Positions 24,761 through 37,412 of a stretch of DNA of 64,000 nt are shown here, one piece after another. The stretch is taken from positions 1,248,001 to 1,312,000 of the forward strand of contig JAVQMG010000129.1 of the NCBI GenBank assembly GCA_032878915.1, given 5' to 3'. Each line of letters starts with the position of its first letter. Positions within the stretch are counted from its first letter, which is position 1. The stretch is from Castanopsis chinensis. Taxonomy: Eukaryota; Streptophyta; Magnoliopsida; Fagales; Fagaceae. The translations under genes and the position numbers were made by a program. Below the pieces are notes generated by a model that was given only the letters and a program-made list of their open reading frames with translations, did no database searches and was not told the DNA's origin.

Positions 24761-26755
24761 AAAAGTCATGAACTTTATCATATATGGAAACGAAAATCGT
24801 GGGAAAGAATCAAAGAAAAGTGGGGTTTGATAGGAGCGGCCATTTCTATTCTTAATTTGCGGATTTTGCGTGGCAGCGTGTGTACTAGCGGCCAAAGCGA
24901 TAGCGTGGCGTGTATGCAGATTGTTGTATTACTTATGTAGGAAGACAGGTCAGTGAGGACCCACACGCACTTTCTTTATTTCCACCTATTGGTGGTGTCG
25001 CCTCTTTTAGTTAACAATAAATGAATAAAGCTGTAGCTATTCATTTTGTAAATACTGTAGGTTGTTGATGTGATGTATTACCGTATTATTTTGCGAGTTT
25101 GTTGATAATATAATCCCTTCAATAAGTTTTTTTTTTTAAAGCAAGAGAAAAATAATAATTTAGTCAAGTAGCTACTAGCTATTAATTAGTGAGCCAACTT
25201 AAGCTTGTTCAATAAAAAAAAAAAAAAACAAGACTCTCAAAAAAAAAAATAAATAAACCAAACTTGAACATATAATTTTGATCGACAAAGAGCTTGAGCT
25301 TAGCTCAGCTCATGTTTAAAATAAAATTAAATGAATGAGACTGAACTTTTAACACTCAACACGACTCAGCTCGTTTATAGCTCCATATATATTTGGGGTA
25401 AAATAAAGAATTCAAAAATTTTGTAACTTAACCTACAAAATTTCTACCATATATTCAAATCTAATATATTGTTGTAACTATCACATTATCGAAAAAGAGG
25501 AAATTCTGTAATTATATTTTCCTTAATATGGTATTTCTTAGGTAGCTTTGGAAAAGATTTATGGAAAAAGATTTCTTAACATCCTAATACAATACTTGCT
25601 CCACCCCCCATATGATATTTCTAAGGTAGAGTTTAGAATGTGATAATCTATCACCGCGTGCCCTCGGTACGGTGGTCACTTTACAAGTATAAATATTTGT
25701 GAAGTGTGGAGGGCAAAAACCGAAGTCCAAGTCTCTATGAGGAAGCTTCATATACATATATACTTAGATTAGGTCAGAGTAAAAATTCTATCTTGCAAAA
25801 AATAAAAATAATATTCAAAACATAATAATCATTTTAAGATTTTTAGGAAAATATTTCATAACATTCTCATATTTAGTAGCAAATCACACAAAAAAAAATT
25901 TATTGTGCATTTGGACTCCACCCAATCCCACTTTTATAGGAATTCCCTTTTAAAAAGGTAGATATCCACAATCCTAATCCTTAATTTTAATTTAGTAATT
26001 TAGGCATGTCTTTCTTTTAATTTTCATACTTATTTTATGACTTTTCAAACTTATTTTTATTTAATAGTGTGGTATTGCGGCCTGAACTTTGACCAATGAC
26101 ATGATTCTTATACCGAGTTAAAGTTTGGTCCAAATTTAATCATTACTAGTCGCAAACTCAGCGATATGTGTGAATAGATAATTATTTTGTAATTGTGATA
26201 TAATGTATAATTTATTCCCTAAAATTTGTTGAAGATAATTTGTTCACTCTTAAAATTAAACAATTTTTAAAACAATTTTCCATATTTCTATCTCTACAAT
26301 ATATCATTCTATTATTTTAGATGTGTTTGATTGGTATTATTCATTTTTGAGGTGGTCTATATTCTTTGAAATTATATTATAGTGTACGTTTTCCTAATTT
26401 TATTTATATGTAAAACTAAAATTTTTAAGTTTCAAATATATTATTCAAATTTCTAATTTTTTAAAAGGAGATTATCATGATAATCAAAACTCATAACAAA
26501 ATTACACTTAATATTACTCAAATAATGAATAGGCATATTTAAATGCATAACCAAGATTGTGTTTTGATATAAATTCAAATTCTCACTTCCAAATTAATTC
26601 AAACAAAAATCAAACCAAAGTTATAAGTGGGAGAGAGACTACTTATAATAGGGAACTAAAAAACACAACACCAAAACTTATTAACTTAAAACAGAGTTAT
26701 AAAAAACATAATGATTCATCATCTTAAAGTAGAGTTGTAAGAAATAATACAAAAC

Positions 26756-26848
<93 letters not shown>

Positions 26849-27447
26849 CAAATTCATAGAAAATAAAAATGAGAAGAAAAAAAGTAAAAATAAAATATAT
26901 GGTAATATATAGCAAATTATCCAAGCCATGCTATGTTATAAAATAACATTATATTCTTAAAAACACAAAACTAAATTGCATCAGCTCAAAGTAGAGTTCT
27001 ATAGAACATAAAAATTTATCATCCTAAAGTAGAGATGTAGGGAAAAAAACCAACGAAAAAAAAAATTGAGAGAGACAGAGAGAAAATACCTTCTTGTGTG
27101 GAAAAAATATGCATAGAACGGGAGAGGAAATGATAAATTTATAGTAAGAGAATGTGAATAAAAAGAGCCAAAATAACAAAGATAAAGGGATGAGGGAAGA
27201 GTGACATTAAGGTAAAGAGTACTATGGAGATGAAAAGGCGAAAGGGAAGGGGAAATGTTGGAGAAAGTGTAACAATTTGTTGAAAATTAATAAGAAGAAA
27301 AAGAGTTAAAAAAAAGAGAGAGAATATTGAAAATAAGTGAATGATGTGGCATAATGTGAGAGTGATAGAATTAATTACTACTCTACAACTTTAAGATATG
27401 TTATATATATAGATAAATAAAGATATAGATATAAATATAGATATAAA
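24761..27447. other. AT-rich intergenic DNA with a (GT)n(GA)n microsatellite
   Basis: No gene supported. The main landmark is a compound (GT)n(GA)n array at ~26757-26846 (about 90 bases). Two similar stretches near 26690-26750 and 26985-27030 (AAAGTAGAG.TGTA.) suggest local duplication. Confidence 0.5.
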
Positions 27448-28540
27448 CTAGTAATTAATTTGTGCCTCGCATGGTTTATTTTCTTTTTTTTTTAATTAAA
27501 TTTCTTTTAATTTATAAATTTGTAAATATTTGAAGAAAAAATATTATTTATTATCATATACAGATTTTTTTTTTTGTGGCTCTAGCCTCTTTTAATTCAT
27601 GACTAAATTTGATTATATATATGTGTGTGTGTTAAAAAAATATATGAGTTGTATATATTAAATTGTATCTTGCTTCTTGCCTAAAATTATTTAGTGCATT
27701 TAATTTATTATCATTATTTTTTGGATAAGATAGTGCATTTAAGATCATGTTAGCATTATCTAATTGTTTCCTCCAATCAATAGCATAATGTCATGCGTAC
27801 CAATTAGTTGAGTCACATGTTTATCATAATCAAGATATGTCATCATCCTTATTAGTTTCAACACCTTTCTTGCTAAATTGGACAACAATCTTTATCACTT
27901 CTTTATTATTATTTTCTTCTCCTTGTCAATTCTTTATTATTATTATTATTATTATTATTATTTTTTTTTTTTAAGAAAATATTTTTTTTTTATACAATAT
28001 AGAATTCTACTATAGTCTAATCTAAATATATATGTTTGTAAAGCTTCCACTTGGAGACTTGAACCCCAGCCCTTACCTCCCACACTCTATAAGCACTTAT
28101 ATTTGTGAAGTGACCATCGCACCAATGGTATGCGGTGGTAGGAAAATACTTTCTAAAAGATTTAGTGTTGATTAGATTGATAATTTGAATTAATTTGAAG
28201 TTTTTTTTTTCTATGAATGGTAAGTATATGCTCTTCAACAATCAAATACGTTTAGCAATGCAATTAGAACCATTCATTGTGCCTTTCATCCAAGTTATGT
28301 GTAACTTTTGTGTGATTAAATGTAATTTTTATGGTTTACATTAATTTGATTTTTCTTTTCTTTCATAATATTGTGAATTTTGTGATGGTGTATTTTTATT
28401 TACTTATATTTCGGATAGTGTAATTAGGATTAGTTTGCCACATGACATTATAATATTGAGTGTGTGAAAATCTCCCCTTCCTACATGTGCCATTAGTTTT
28501 GGCACCTTCTTGCTAGCTAAATTGGACAACATCCTCATCA

Positions 28541-28599
<59 letters not shown>

Positions 28600-29013
28600 G
28601 TTTTCCTCATCAATTCTTTATTATTACTATCCTTTTTTTAATTATAAAAATACATTCTAAAAGATATAGTGTTTGATTGGATTAATAAGTTTGGTTTAAT
28701 TCGAAGATTTAAAAAAAAAAAAAATTTATCAATGGCAGCTATATGCTCTTCAACCATCAAGGACGTTTAGCAGCATGATGGTTCCAAGCCATTAGGACCA
28801 TCCATTGTGTCTTTCATGCAATTTATGTGTACATTTTGTTTGATTAAATGTAATTTTTATGGTTTAAATTGATTTGAATTTTCTTTTCTTCCATAAGTGT
28901 TGTGATGTGGTGTATTTTTATTACTTTTATTGGGATGGTATAATTAGAATTAATTTGCACATATGAAATTAAAACACTGAGTGGTAGAAATCTCCTCTGC
29001 AGTTGTAGCATTG

Positions 29014-29053
<40 letters not shown>

Positions 29054-29055
29054 GA
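27448..29055 (-). mobile_element. Helitron-like element with internal tandem duplication
   Basis: On the minus strand it ends ...CATGCGAGGCACAAATTAATTACTAG followed by T. This is a CTAG terminus preceded by a decayed CCCGTGC-GAG-GCACGGG hairpin, as in plant Helitrons. A possible 5' end (minus: A|TCAATTATATATATATAT) is at 29055. No protein-coding content. The 5' boundary is uncertain. Confidence 0.4.
27850..29005. repeat. Direct duplication, unit ~600 bp, with (ATT)n arrays
   Basis: About 27850-28480 and 28490-29005 share TTGCTA..TAAATTGGACAACA, ATATGCTCTTCAAC.ATCAA and TTAAATGTAATTTTTATGGT in the same order. (ATT)n/(TTA)n arrays lie at 27934-27962 and 28542-28599, and (AT)n at 29017-29051. 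No coding content. Confidence 0.75.
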
Positions 29056-29059
29056 TCAC

Positions 29060-30230
29060 TAGATATAGCTGATGTGGACTTCTAAGTGTGTAGAATAATT
29101 TCTCGCAATCTTGTATTGTTTTAATTCTATCACAATAGTTAGTCTACTATACTCATTTGTAATGCATTTGATTGGGGAAAAATAATGGAAAGGCATAAAC
29201 ATTTTATAAGCATCATGTTTAATATTATTTATTTTCTACAATTTGTAGACATGTAGATCACTAGGGCAAAATTGACACTAACTAATTCAACCTTGTTGTT
29301 TTCTATATTGGTGTTCTATCTACACTTTGTATTTATATAAAAAGTGATTTGAAATAAAAATAAAATAAAACATTAAATTTACCTTATGGATATTGGCATT
29401 TATCTAAAAATCATAAATACAAAACTAGAAAGAGTGCTTCTATTGGCACATAACTATATAATTCTGTGAATATTGACTCTTTTGTAATATGGATGGAAGA
29501 ATGTCCACATTTTCTCGCATCCTCTGTTTCTCTGGATGCTATGTTATTTTCTACTTTGTAATAAAATGAAAGTCTTTCTTATCAAAAAAAAAATTCTGTG
29601 AACTTATCTTGTGATGATAGGCATGTCCTATTCAACTTGGATATGTAAAATTACAAAATTATGTTACAGGGAAGAATAATTTTAAATTTTCATTTTAAAC
29701 AAAGAAGAATAATTTGAATCTATATTATAATTTATTAGAATAAGAAGATTGTTAAAGATTTCTTTGTTAATAGCAGATGGATTTTTTTTTTTCAAAATTT
29801 TTGGAGAGAAAATGGAGTTTCGTTAAGAATAAATTCACCATAAAAAAGTTAAGAATATTTCAAAAATAGTATTAATTGGTATGCAAATTTTATTTGTCAC
29901 AGCTACACATAAATCACATTCTTTTGGAAGCACAGGACCTATAGGAAAGGAATGATATAAGGCATGTCAAGAATTATGTGATACCTAAAAGAAAGGAAGA
30001 AGAAGAAAAGTTTTCCCTAGTTTAATTTCACTCTCTTGCAATTTTTGAATATGTATTATTCTTCTCATTTGTCATCATTACACCTTTTTACAATTTATAT
30101 CCCACACTGTTACAATCCATAAGCCAAAAAGCCAGACAGATACTGTAACTCATCATCAAACACCCAAGTACAATTACTCATGCTTGATCAAAATCTCACT
30201 CAAAACCAGTTGTTTACAATTTGATGCTTA
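29060..30230. other. Intergenic DNA, possible LINE 3' tail
   Basis: No gene supported. At 29500-29590 a stretch ending TTTGTAATAAAATGAAAG..CTTTCTTATCAAAAAAAAA looks like the 3' end of a retroposed LINE or SINE; the rest is anonymous AT-rich sequence. Confidence 0.35.
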
Positions 30231-30235
30231 CCACC

Positions 30236-30545
30236 ATAATTAAGAAGTTTCTGAGTTATGCCAGGAACTAAATCGTGAAGGCACTGAAACATGCTTCGAA
30301 ATAAGTGGCGCAGTGTCTTTCCACCAAGAAACCTCTGTTTCTTTCTCACGAAGCTTGCGTATGGCACGTTCTAGGGAAACTTCTGGCTCTTCTACCTGTT
30401 CTTGCTGTCTTCCTTCCAGTAGTTCATGCAACCTTCTCTCGAGTTATGTGGGTGGCACTCCATATTCCATTTCAGTACCTCCATTTTGAGGGTCAATTAC
30501 TTGCCCAAAACTCAAACTGTGGCTTCTGACAGAAGCAGTTTCCTG
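30236..30545 (-). pseudogene. POLAR-like gene fragment (C-terminal coiled-coil exon)
   Basis: Minus-strand reading gives VIDPQNGGTEMEYGVPPT, a stop, then LERRLHELLEGRQQEQVEE..., and KEKETEV-like and SWWKDTAPLISKH residues. This resembles the conserved C-terminal coiled coil of plant POLAR-type proteins (POLAR LOCALIZATION DURING ASYMMETRIC DIVISION), as I remember the family. The in-frame TAA between EYGVPPT and LERRL and the absence of other exons mark it as a fragment. It lies just outside the CM-B 3' flank. Confidence 0.5.
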
Positions 30546-30589
30546 AGCAGTCCCTTGTTTGTTTTAGTCTACAGATATTAAGAAAGTTC

Positions 30590-31272
30590 AACAGAGATGA
30601 CCCAAACCTCATTCGATTCATTGTCTTTGGGTCATTTCTTCTCAAGCCGTTTAATCCATCTGGACCAAAACCTTTGTATTAAGCCCTATGCTTCACTCCA
30701 TGCTTTTCCTTCCTCAGGTAGTAAATTGTGTTGATAGTTTATATAGATCAACTTTTGAGGCAATAAGGTGTTTCAAAACCGTTATTTTTTCTCCGATTGC
30801 GTGTTAATATTTAAATTGTCATAGTTCTTAACGACAAAGCCTTCACGTACCAATATAATGTTGAATAAGTACCACGATACAGCTTTTTCAAAACTTTTTA
30901 AGTTAACAAATTATAAGTAGCTGATAACAAAATTAGTGTGTGTGGAAAGTATATGAAAGTATCCATCACTCACAACTTTTCATCGTAACAAGTTATAAAA
31001 AAAGTTATGCCAACAACATATTATATAAATCATTTTTTTAGGATTGTAAGTTTCACTAACTTCGTTTCTTCATCAATGATGCATGCATATTTATTCAAAA
31101 ATATGCTCATGTAGACGAACTTTCTCAATTAAACGCAGATTTATTTGCTAGCTTTTAAAATGATACTCATTTTAAAATCATCTTTCTTGGATAAAAAATT
31201 TTGTGATCATAAGAAAAATTCAACCCTTTGAAACTCCATCACATTATTGGATGATTCATAAAGGAAATGGCT
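30590..31272. repeat. Chorismate mutase 3' flank, copy B
   Basis: Colinear with 62450-63183 (CM-C) and, with insertions, with 14826-21076 (CM-A). Shared landmarks include CCATCTGGACCAAAACCTTT, GATCAACTTTTGAGGCAA and the AAACGCAGATTTATT block. Confidence 0.75.
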
Positions 31273-31911
31273 TCAATCAAGGCGCCTTAGTGTGCGTTTG
31301 GGAAGGGCATTTTGCGCTTCCCAAACACACGTTTTGCATTTTAGTAGTTTTTTTTTTTTTTTTTTAGCCGAAAAGTTTGACTTTTCCCGTGAACAATGCA
31401 CATCGTACACTGTTCACGGACCCACAAATTTCACTTTTTATCAACTTTTTTATTAAAAATGAGTCTCACGGTACTATTCACACATTAAAAAATTATTTTG
31501 CTACAGTATTTTTCAGTTTTCAGTTTCAGTTTTCAGCCCAATCCAAACAGACCCTTAGTAGGTACTCAACTTGGACACGTTTGGTGAGAGGTATTATCCA
31601 ATCCCCATAGAGGCGAGAAACTACTGATGGATCAACCTTGTACTTTCCCTTGTTGTCATCATTATTCAGAGTCACTTCTTGCCCAAACACCATGGCCTTC
31701 TTTGCAACCCTCTTCTTCACTGCCTCTTCTACACTCTCAAATTTCAACAATTTCATCATAGCATCTCTGTCCTGAAAAAACCAACACACTATCGAAGTAA
31801 TATTTTGTATTCTTCATTGTCAAAAAACTCAAACTATGGCTTATGTCAGTTATCAATAATTTACCTTCTCAAAATTAAAAAAAAAAAAACTTTGCACAAG
31901 AATCCAAATTT
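31273..31911 (-). pseudogene. Chorismate mutase exon 5 fragment (CM-B) split by a MITE
   Basis: Exon 5 homology from the acceptor at 31771 down to the stop at 31273. It encodes DRDAMMKLLKFESVEEAV..., ending YGDWIIPLTKRVQVEYLL, then is broken at 31554/31290 by a MITE; the final RRLD codons resume after it. Intron sequence upstream joins directly to what should be intron 3, so exon 4 is deleted. Homology stops near 31911, where an LTR element begins. Exons 2, 3 and 4 are missing, so this copy cannot encode an enzyme. Confidence 0.85.
31290..31554. mobile_element. Tourist-like MITE inside CM-B exon 5
   Basis: 265 bp flanked by TTA (31287-31289 and 31555-31557). Ends GTGTGCGTTTGG and (complement) GGGTCTGTTTGG. 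Shares the interior (ACCCACAAATTTCACTTTTT, ACTATTCACACATT, TTTTGCTACAGT) with the MITE in the TNL exon at 43438-43807. Confidence 0.8.
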
Positions 31912-31924
31912 TTAGGACATATAT

Positions 31925-32845
31925 GATTCATGTTAGGAACATATGTCATTTAGAATTGGGTAGAGTTAGGATGTGTTTAATATTTTAAGAAACAAAGTTT
32001 CAAGATCAAGTGTTAAAGGCATGCAAATCTGTCCAAGAATCAAGTGAAGAAGTGTTAGATTTTAAAACTCGACAGATAGCATCTATCGAGGTTTAAAAGA
32101 CTGTTTTAGCCCGATGCTCGATAGATACCCTATCTATCTAGATTTATGAAAAACAAATTTTCAGTTCTGATTTTCATCCAATTTGTGAATAGATGTTTGG
32201 GCTTTTTTTTTCTCACAACCCTAAACATATATAAGGATTATTAAAGGCCGTAAAAGGTTGCACAATTGCACGAGTGTGAAACAAAGTTGTGTTCATGCAA
32301 ATTGTGACTGGAAACATAATTTTTCCTAGTTCATCTTTCTCTTGAAAAAGTTACTGCGTTTGTACGCGTTGGGTTTTGTGACCAAGCAGCTTCGTGATCT
32401 TCATCGTATTGATGAATTGAAGAACTTTGCAGCCAATATCTTTCTCAAGTTGGTGATTAAGCCGGGGACTGGGATCTGCGTATCTATTAGTTAATCACGT
32501 ACTGGGAGCCGTGCATTAAAATGAGAGATTGTCATTACAGAAGAAGTCCAATTGTGTATTGGAGTAAATGTTCAATTGTAGGTTGGTATAAGATACTATG
32601 ATTCCTTTACTTGTAACCGCTTGTTGTGATAATAGTGGATTCTTGGGAGTGGTGACCTTAAAATCACCCGGTGGGATTTTTACCTTGGAGGCTTTTCCTG
32701 TTCGTAAACAAATCACCGTGTCAACTTTATTTTTTGCTGCATTTTATTTTAGTTAGTGATTTGTTTGTGCTGCCACGCATATTATATGTTAATTTAAGTA
32801 ATTAATCAACTTGGCTAATTAATTGGTTAATTCATCACAAATGGC
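31925..32845 (+). mobile_element. Probable 5' LTR of a Copia-like element
   Basis: Begins near TGTTAGGAACATATGTC (about 31933). It carries CATATATAAGG (TATA-like, ~32226) and is followed at ~32869 by TGATATTAGAGC, a one-or-two-mismatch form of the initiator tRNA-Met primer binding site. The interior has CTCGA(C/T)AGAT words also seen at 35740-36020. The exact LTR end was not fixed. Confidence 0.5.
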
Positions 32846-32894
32846 CAATACATTCTTGGCCTATCAAGTGATATTAGAGCAAGCACATTCAGAA

Positions 32895-34480
32895 TGAAGC
32901 ACCGGCCGATTGGGATGATGCTAAGACCAAGGTGGCAAACTTCAACAGCAGGGCATTGAATGCTTTATTCAGTGCGGTCACAAATGAGGAGTTCAAGAAG
33001 ATATCCTCTACTGAAATTGTGAAGGAAGCATGGACCATCCTCTAGACAACCTATGAAGGAACCAAGGTTGTCAAGGATTCAAAACTTCAGAGGTTCACTA
33101 TAAGCTTTGAAGAAATCAAGATGGAGGAGGATGAGTCATTTAATGAGTTCTATGCCAAACTCAAGGCTATAGTGAACTCAGCTTTTAATCTTGAGGAAAC
33201 TATTCCCGAACTCAAGATTGTGAGAAAGGTACTTAGATCTCTACGCAAGAGATTTCATGCCAAGATCACCACTATTGAGGAATCAAAGGATATTGAAAAA
33301 ATTCCTTTGATAGAGCTAGTTGGCAATCTGTAGACTTATAAGTTGGGTTTTGACAAGGATTGGAAAATCAAGTAAGGGTAAGAGCATGACACTAAAGGCC
33401 AAGAACAGTGACACGGATAAGTCTTCAGATGATGAAAATTCTAAAATGAAGTCTTACATCACAAGGCAATTCAAGAAGTTCATGAAGAATGCTAATGCGA
33501 AGGGCTTCGATAATAACCGTATGCAATCTAGTTCTTCTTAGTTTAAGAGCCAAGACAAAGGGAAAGATGATGCTACGGATGGCGGTCAGTACACTGTTCC
33601 CTTAGGACCTAATTATTTCGGGTGTCAAGGCTTTGGACACATGAAATAGAAGCACCTTACATATCTCAAGACCATTGGGAAAAGCAAGGCACTTGCTGCT
33701 ACATTGAGCGACATCGAACTTGAGAATGATTCCGAAAACGAGGATGATGGAATCCTAAATGCCTTTACCATCACTTTTAATCCCATTGAGGGGATTATAG
33801 AAGATGTGGATGAAGAAAAGGACTTGGTGGATTCTAAGTTTGAAAAGATGGATGAATAAGATGACATCCATACCTCCCATGCAAAATTATACAAGGTCTT
33901 TAAAAAGCATGAGAAGTTGTATAAGTTGACCACCAAGAAGCTCAGTAATGTGGAGCTTGAACGAGAAGAAATCTCCACAAAGTTTGATAAAGCCAATCAG
34001 ACTATTGGAGCACTGAAGTTTGAGAACAATTTCTTGGCTGAGAAGACCAAGAAGCTTGCAATGGAGCTATTTCAAGTCAGAGCTCAACTAGAGAGGACTT
34101 CAAGTGCAAAGCTTGATAAGATGCTCAGCCTTCAGAAATCTTCTTTTAATCGAACTAGTTTAGGGTATGCTTTCTCTTCTCCTAATACTGCTTCCTCTAG
34201 TACTACTATTTTTGTTTCTCCTGCTAATAATGTTGAATCTAAGAACACTGATGTCAAAGTTATTTTAGCTAGTGAGAACATAAACAAGGGTAAATCTATC
34301 TTAGAACCACCTCCTAAGCTTACTAAGAAAGAAACTAAAAACCTTAGGGCTAAGAAGGGCAATACCCAAAAGCCTGAACAGAAGAAACAGCATTTCTGTC
34401 ATCACTATGGATCAACCAGACATACTCGACCAAATTGCTATAAGTGGCTACCCACTCAACAGAGCAACAGTATGATCTAA
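32895..34480 (+). pseudogene. Copia-type Gag (UBN2) with degenerate zinc knuckle
   Basis: Broken frames encode W/YEGT-type residues, then KLQRFTISFEEIKMEEDESF, NEFYAKLKAIVNSAF and LRSLRKRFHAKITTIEESKD. This is the retrotransposon Gag UBN2/DUF4219 pattern of Ty1/copia elements. Further on are a CQGFGHMK motif, a coiled-coil stretch (33917-34110) and a knuckle-like HFCHHYGSTRHTRPNC in which the second Cys is Tyr. Several stops (for example 33043, 33331, 33648, 33857) interrupt it. No protease, integrase or reverse transcriptase follows, so it is a Gag-only remnant. Confidence 0.7.
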
Positions 34481-36566
34481 TCGGGAAACCAAAATCAGTT
34501 TCTATCATCTCTTATTTCTCTTGGAGATCTCCTCAAAGCCCTCATATTCCTTTCGAACTTGAACAGTTGTAATTCTTCACTTTCACCGCCGGTTCAAGGG
34601 TTCACTAAAAGGAAAGGTTTTTTCAATGTGTGGAAGGAAAAAGGCTCTAAGTAATTTAATCACTTTTCTCTCTCACCCTTTATTTTTGTTTGCATTACTT
34701 GTGTGCTTTACTTTATTGTTTTGAGTCAGTCTAGTTTTTATGCATTGATTTACTTAACATGTTTTTGTTTGTTTATTTTCAGTTTTGCTTTATTTTGTTT
34801 TTTTCATAAAAATAAAAAAAAAATGAAAAAAATTAGAAAAAAATACAAAAACAGTGTGTTTATATACATTGGTACTTGTGTATTTTGGATGGCCATTGAA
34901 ACAAAATTTTTTAAAATTTGTATCTCTTGTAGCTTAGATGGGTATCTCTATGTACAACTAAGCAAGTGAGCTCTGTGGCTCTTATTTGTGATGAGTAAGA
35001 TTATGTAATATTTTGTACTTAACACTCGTATCACTCTTTTTGACGGGAAGGTCTAGAAAATCCTAAGAGAAAGACATAAATAATCATCTCACCACTGTTG
35101 CCCGCCAATCATGAAATAACATCTGTATGTTTCGGTATAGCAAAAGTGCAATGTCAAAAACTAAACATAATTTGGTATTTCTTTTCTCTCTCTTATATGC
35201 CCATGCATGATATGCTTAAAAGAAAATATGTAAATTAAAAGCAAAAAGAATCAAAATTCTTTATATATGATTGCAAGCGCATTTTCTAGGAAATGTGGGA
35301 GATATAGGATGTACCTCGAAAATGATAATCCCCATCAAGCAGTTATGATCATGTGTGAGTTCAATTGATTTGCTCATATCTCAAATCGTCATAATATGTA
35401 GACACTTATGTAATCTTGCGATATTTTTCACACACAACACGCAATATTCTTTGCCATTTTTTATACATGTGCATGTATAATATGATTTGGTCATCACAAG
35501 CAATACATGTGTTAATGTAGACCCACTAAAATGTCTTGACTTGTTTTTGAAATATAAATTTGGTTAGACTTGTTTAGTGTGTGTGTGTGTTTTGGATCTA
35601 AATTCTTGACATTTTTCTTGATTGAGAGATGTTTTTGAGAGCTTAAAATGTTGTTTGAATCTTTGATTGAGTAGCATGCTTGATTGCATTTATGTCTGTG
35701 TTTTTCTCTTCTTTGAATAACTGTTTTAATTAATCTCGACAGCTTCTCGATATCTCTCGACAGCTAGGCTATCTATCAAGCTCTTCAGCTTCTTTTCTCG
35801 ACAGCTACTATCGCAATTTTGATCCATCGAAACTTTTGAGAATTTGTTTCACTAGCTTCTCAACAGCTTCTTGATCCATCGATAAAGTTTCTATCTCCTC
35901 GATAGCTTATTGATCCATCGAGCCCCTTTTGCTATGGACACCTCTGGATAGCTTATCGATAGATATATCTGTTGAACTTTAAACCTCAACACCTTTCGAT
36001 ACCTCTTGATCTGTCGAGAATTATGGATTTCTATATAAAGGGTCAACGTGATTTCTCCTTCATTTTTCTCGATCCCTCTCAATCCTTTCTGACTTCTCAC
36101 CTTCCTAAACACCTTTCTCTCACTCCAAACTTCATTCCCAATAGATTTTTGGCCTAGATCAAGTTTTTCTTCTCTGGTAAGGGTCTTTAATCCTTCATCC
36201 TTCGTGCATTTCATGCATTAGCCCTAGGTTTTTGGGGTTTTTGAAATTTTTTTGCGGTTTTTCAAAATTGATGAAGTTTTTGCAAAATTTTGGGATGAGT
36301 TTTGTATAAATAATCCTAAATGATCATGCATTGCATCACATTTGCATTTTAACAATGTTTCGTGCATTTTAAATGTGTGTTTACTTTGTTGCAAACTTGT
36401 GTGTTGGTAGGTTTGGATTGGGCTGAGCCCATGATACTTTTAAGTTTGCATGTCACATGTTCATGCATTTTTCATGCATACATACCTTCATTTCTTTATA
36501 TTCTTACATTGAATTTTTTGGTGCTCTTCTGCTTGTCTCCCCCTCTCTCTTCTTTCAGTCTGCATC
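34481..36566 (+). other. Non-coding retroelement body and promoter-like leader
   Basis: No pol genes. Positions 35740-36020 carry repeated TCTCGACAGCT/CTCGATAGCT words similar to those in the LTR at 32070-32150. They are followed by CTATATAAAGG (~36032), a TATA-like box, and a pyrimidine-rich leader running to the ATG at 36567. This looks like the promoter of the element whose ORF follows. Confidence 0.4.
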
Positions 36567-37412
36567 ATGACACCTAAACGCAAATCCACTCCGTCCTAGA
36601 ATCCTCTTCATTCCGGGACATCTTCCGCTGATCCTACTACTTCTCATCTTCGGTTCCGTGATGAGAAAGCCCATAAGGACTTCTCGGAGAACTTTTCTCG
36701 ACGAGGCATTCATTCGGAACGTCAAGTCATTTTATCGAATTTCTCCGATACTGACCTTCCCACTGTCATCTACAGTAGGGGTTGGGAGTCACTGTGTGGT
36801 GTCCCGGACACTTGTCCTTTTGTGATCATATAGGAGTTCTACTCCAATATGCACGGATTCGATTATTTAGTACCTCATTTTTCTACTCACGTTCAAGGTA
36901 CGCGCATTGTGGTCACTCTGAATATTGTATCCGAGGTGCTCCGTGTCTCGAGGGTAAGGCATCCTGACTAGTGACTACCCTGGTTGTGATTGTCTTAGGA
37001 CTGTATCCAAAGACGAGCTTATGTCTCTGTTCTGTGATACTCTTTCTTCTTGGGGTGATCGTCAGAACACCTGTTACTCGACCTTTGCTAAAGATCTGAG
37101 ATTTTTTAACATGGTGATGACATTTGTTCTCCACCTATTGTCTCACTATAACTCTATCATAGAGCTTCGTACTCGATTTTTGTTATCCCTCCTAGAGCAT
37201 CTCTCTATTGACTTCCCTTCTCATTTCATCCTTTCCCTTATAGATGCCTATAAGGATACAGCAACCCGTGATAAGCTGATCTTTCCTTCCATTATCACGA
37301 GAATCCTTCACCATTTTTTTGTATCCTTTCCCATTTTCGATCATTTTCCTATCATGTGTGCCATTGATGAGGGGACTATCAGACGGAGTGAGGCTCAGCG
37401 TCGACTGAAGTG
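36567..37412 (+). pseudogene. Plant transposon-domain ORF (PF20167-like), degraded
   Basis: Starts MTPKRKSTPS, then contains FRDEKAHKDFSENFSRRGIH, an FY.NMHGFDYLVPHFSTHVQG stretch, and an uninterrupted section with WGDRQNTCYSTFAKDLRF and LRTRFLLSLLEHLSIDFPSH. Together these resemble the 'putative plant transposon protein' domain found in large plant LTR elements. At least two stops and a frameshift break it. The role of the domain is not known; family assignment is from memory. Confidence 0.5.

Noticed and set aside
26681..26929. Minus-strand frames rich in Leu-Ser and Thr-His
   Set aside because: Direct translation of the (GT)n(GA)n microsatellite.
34703..34969. 88-codon plus frame after the Gag remnant
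   Set aside because: Hydrophobic and Lys-rich translation of AT-rich retroelement sequence; no protein family recognised.
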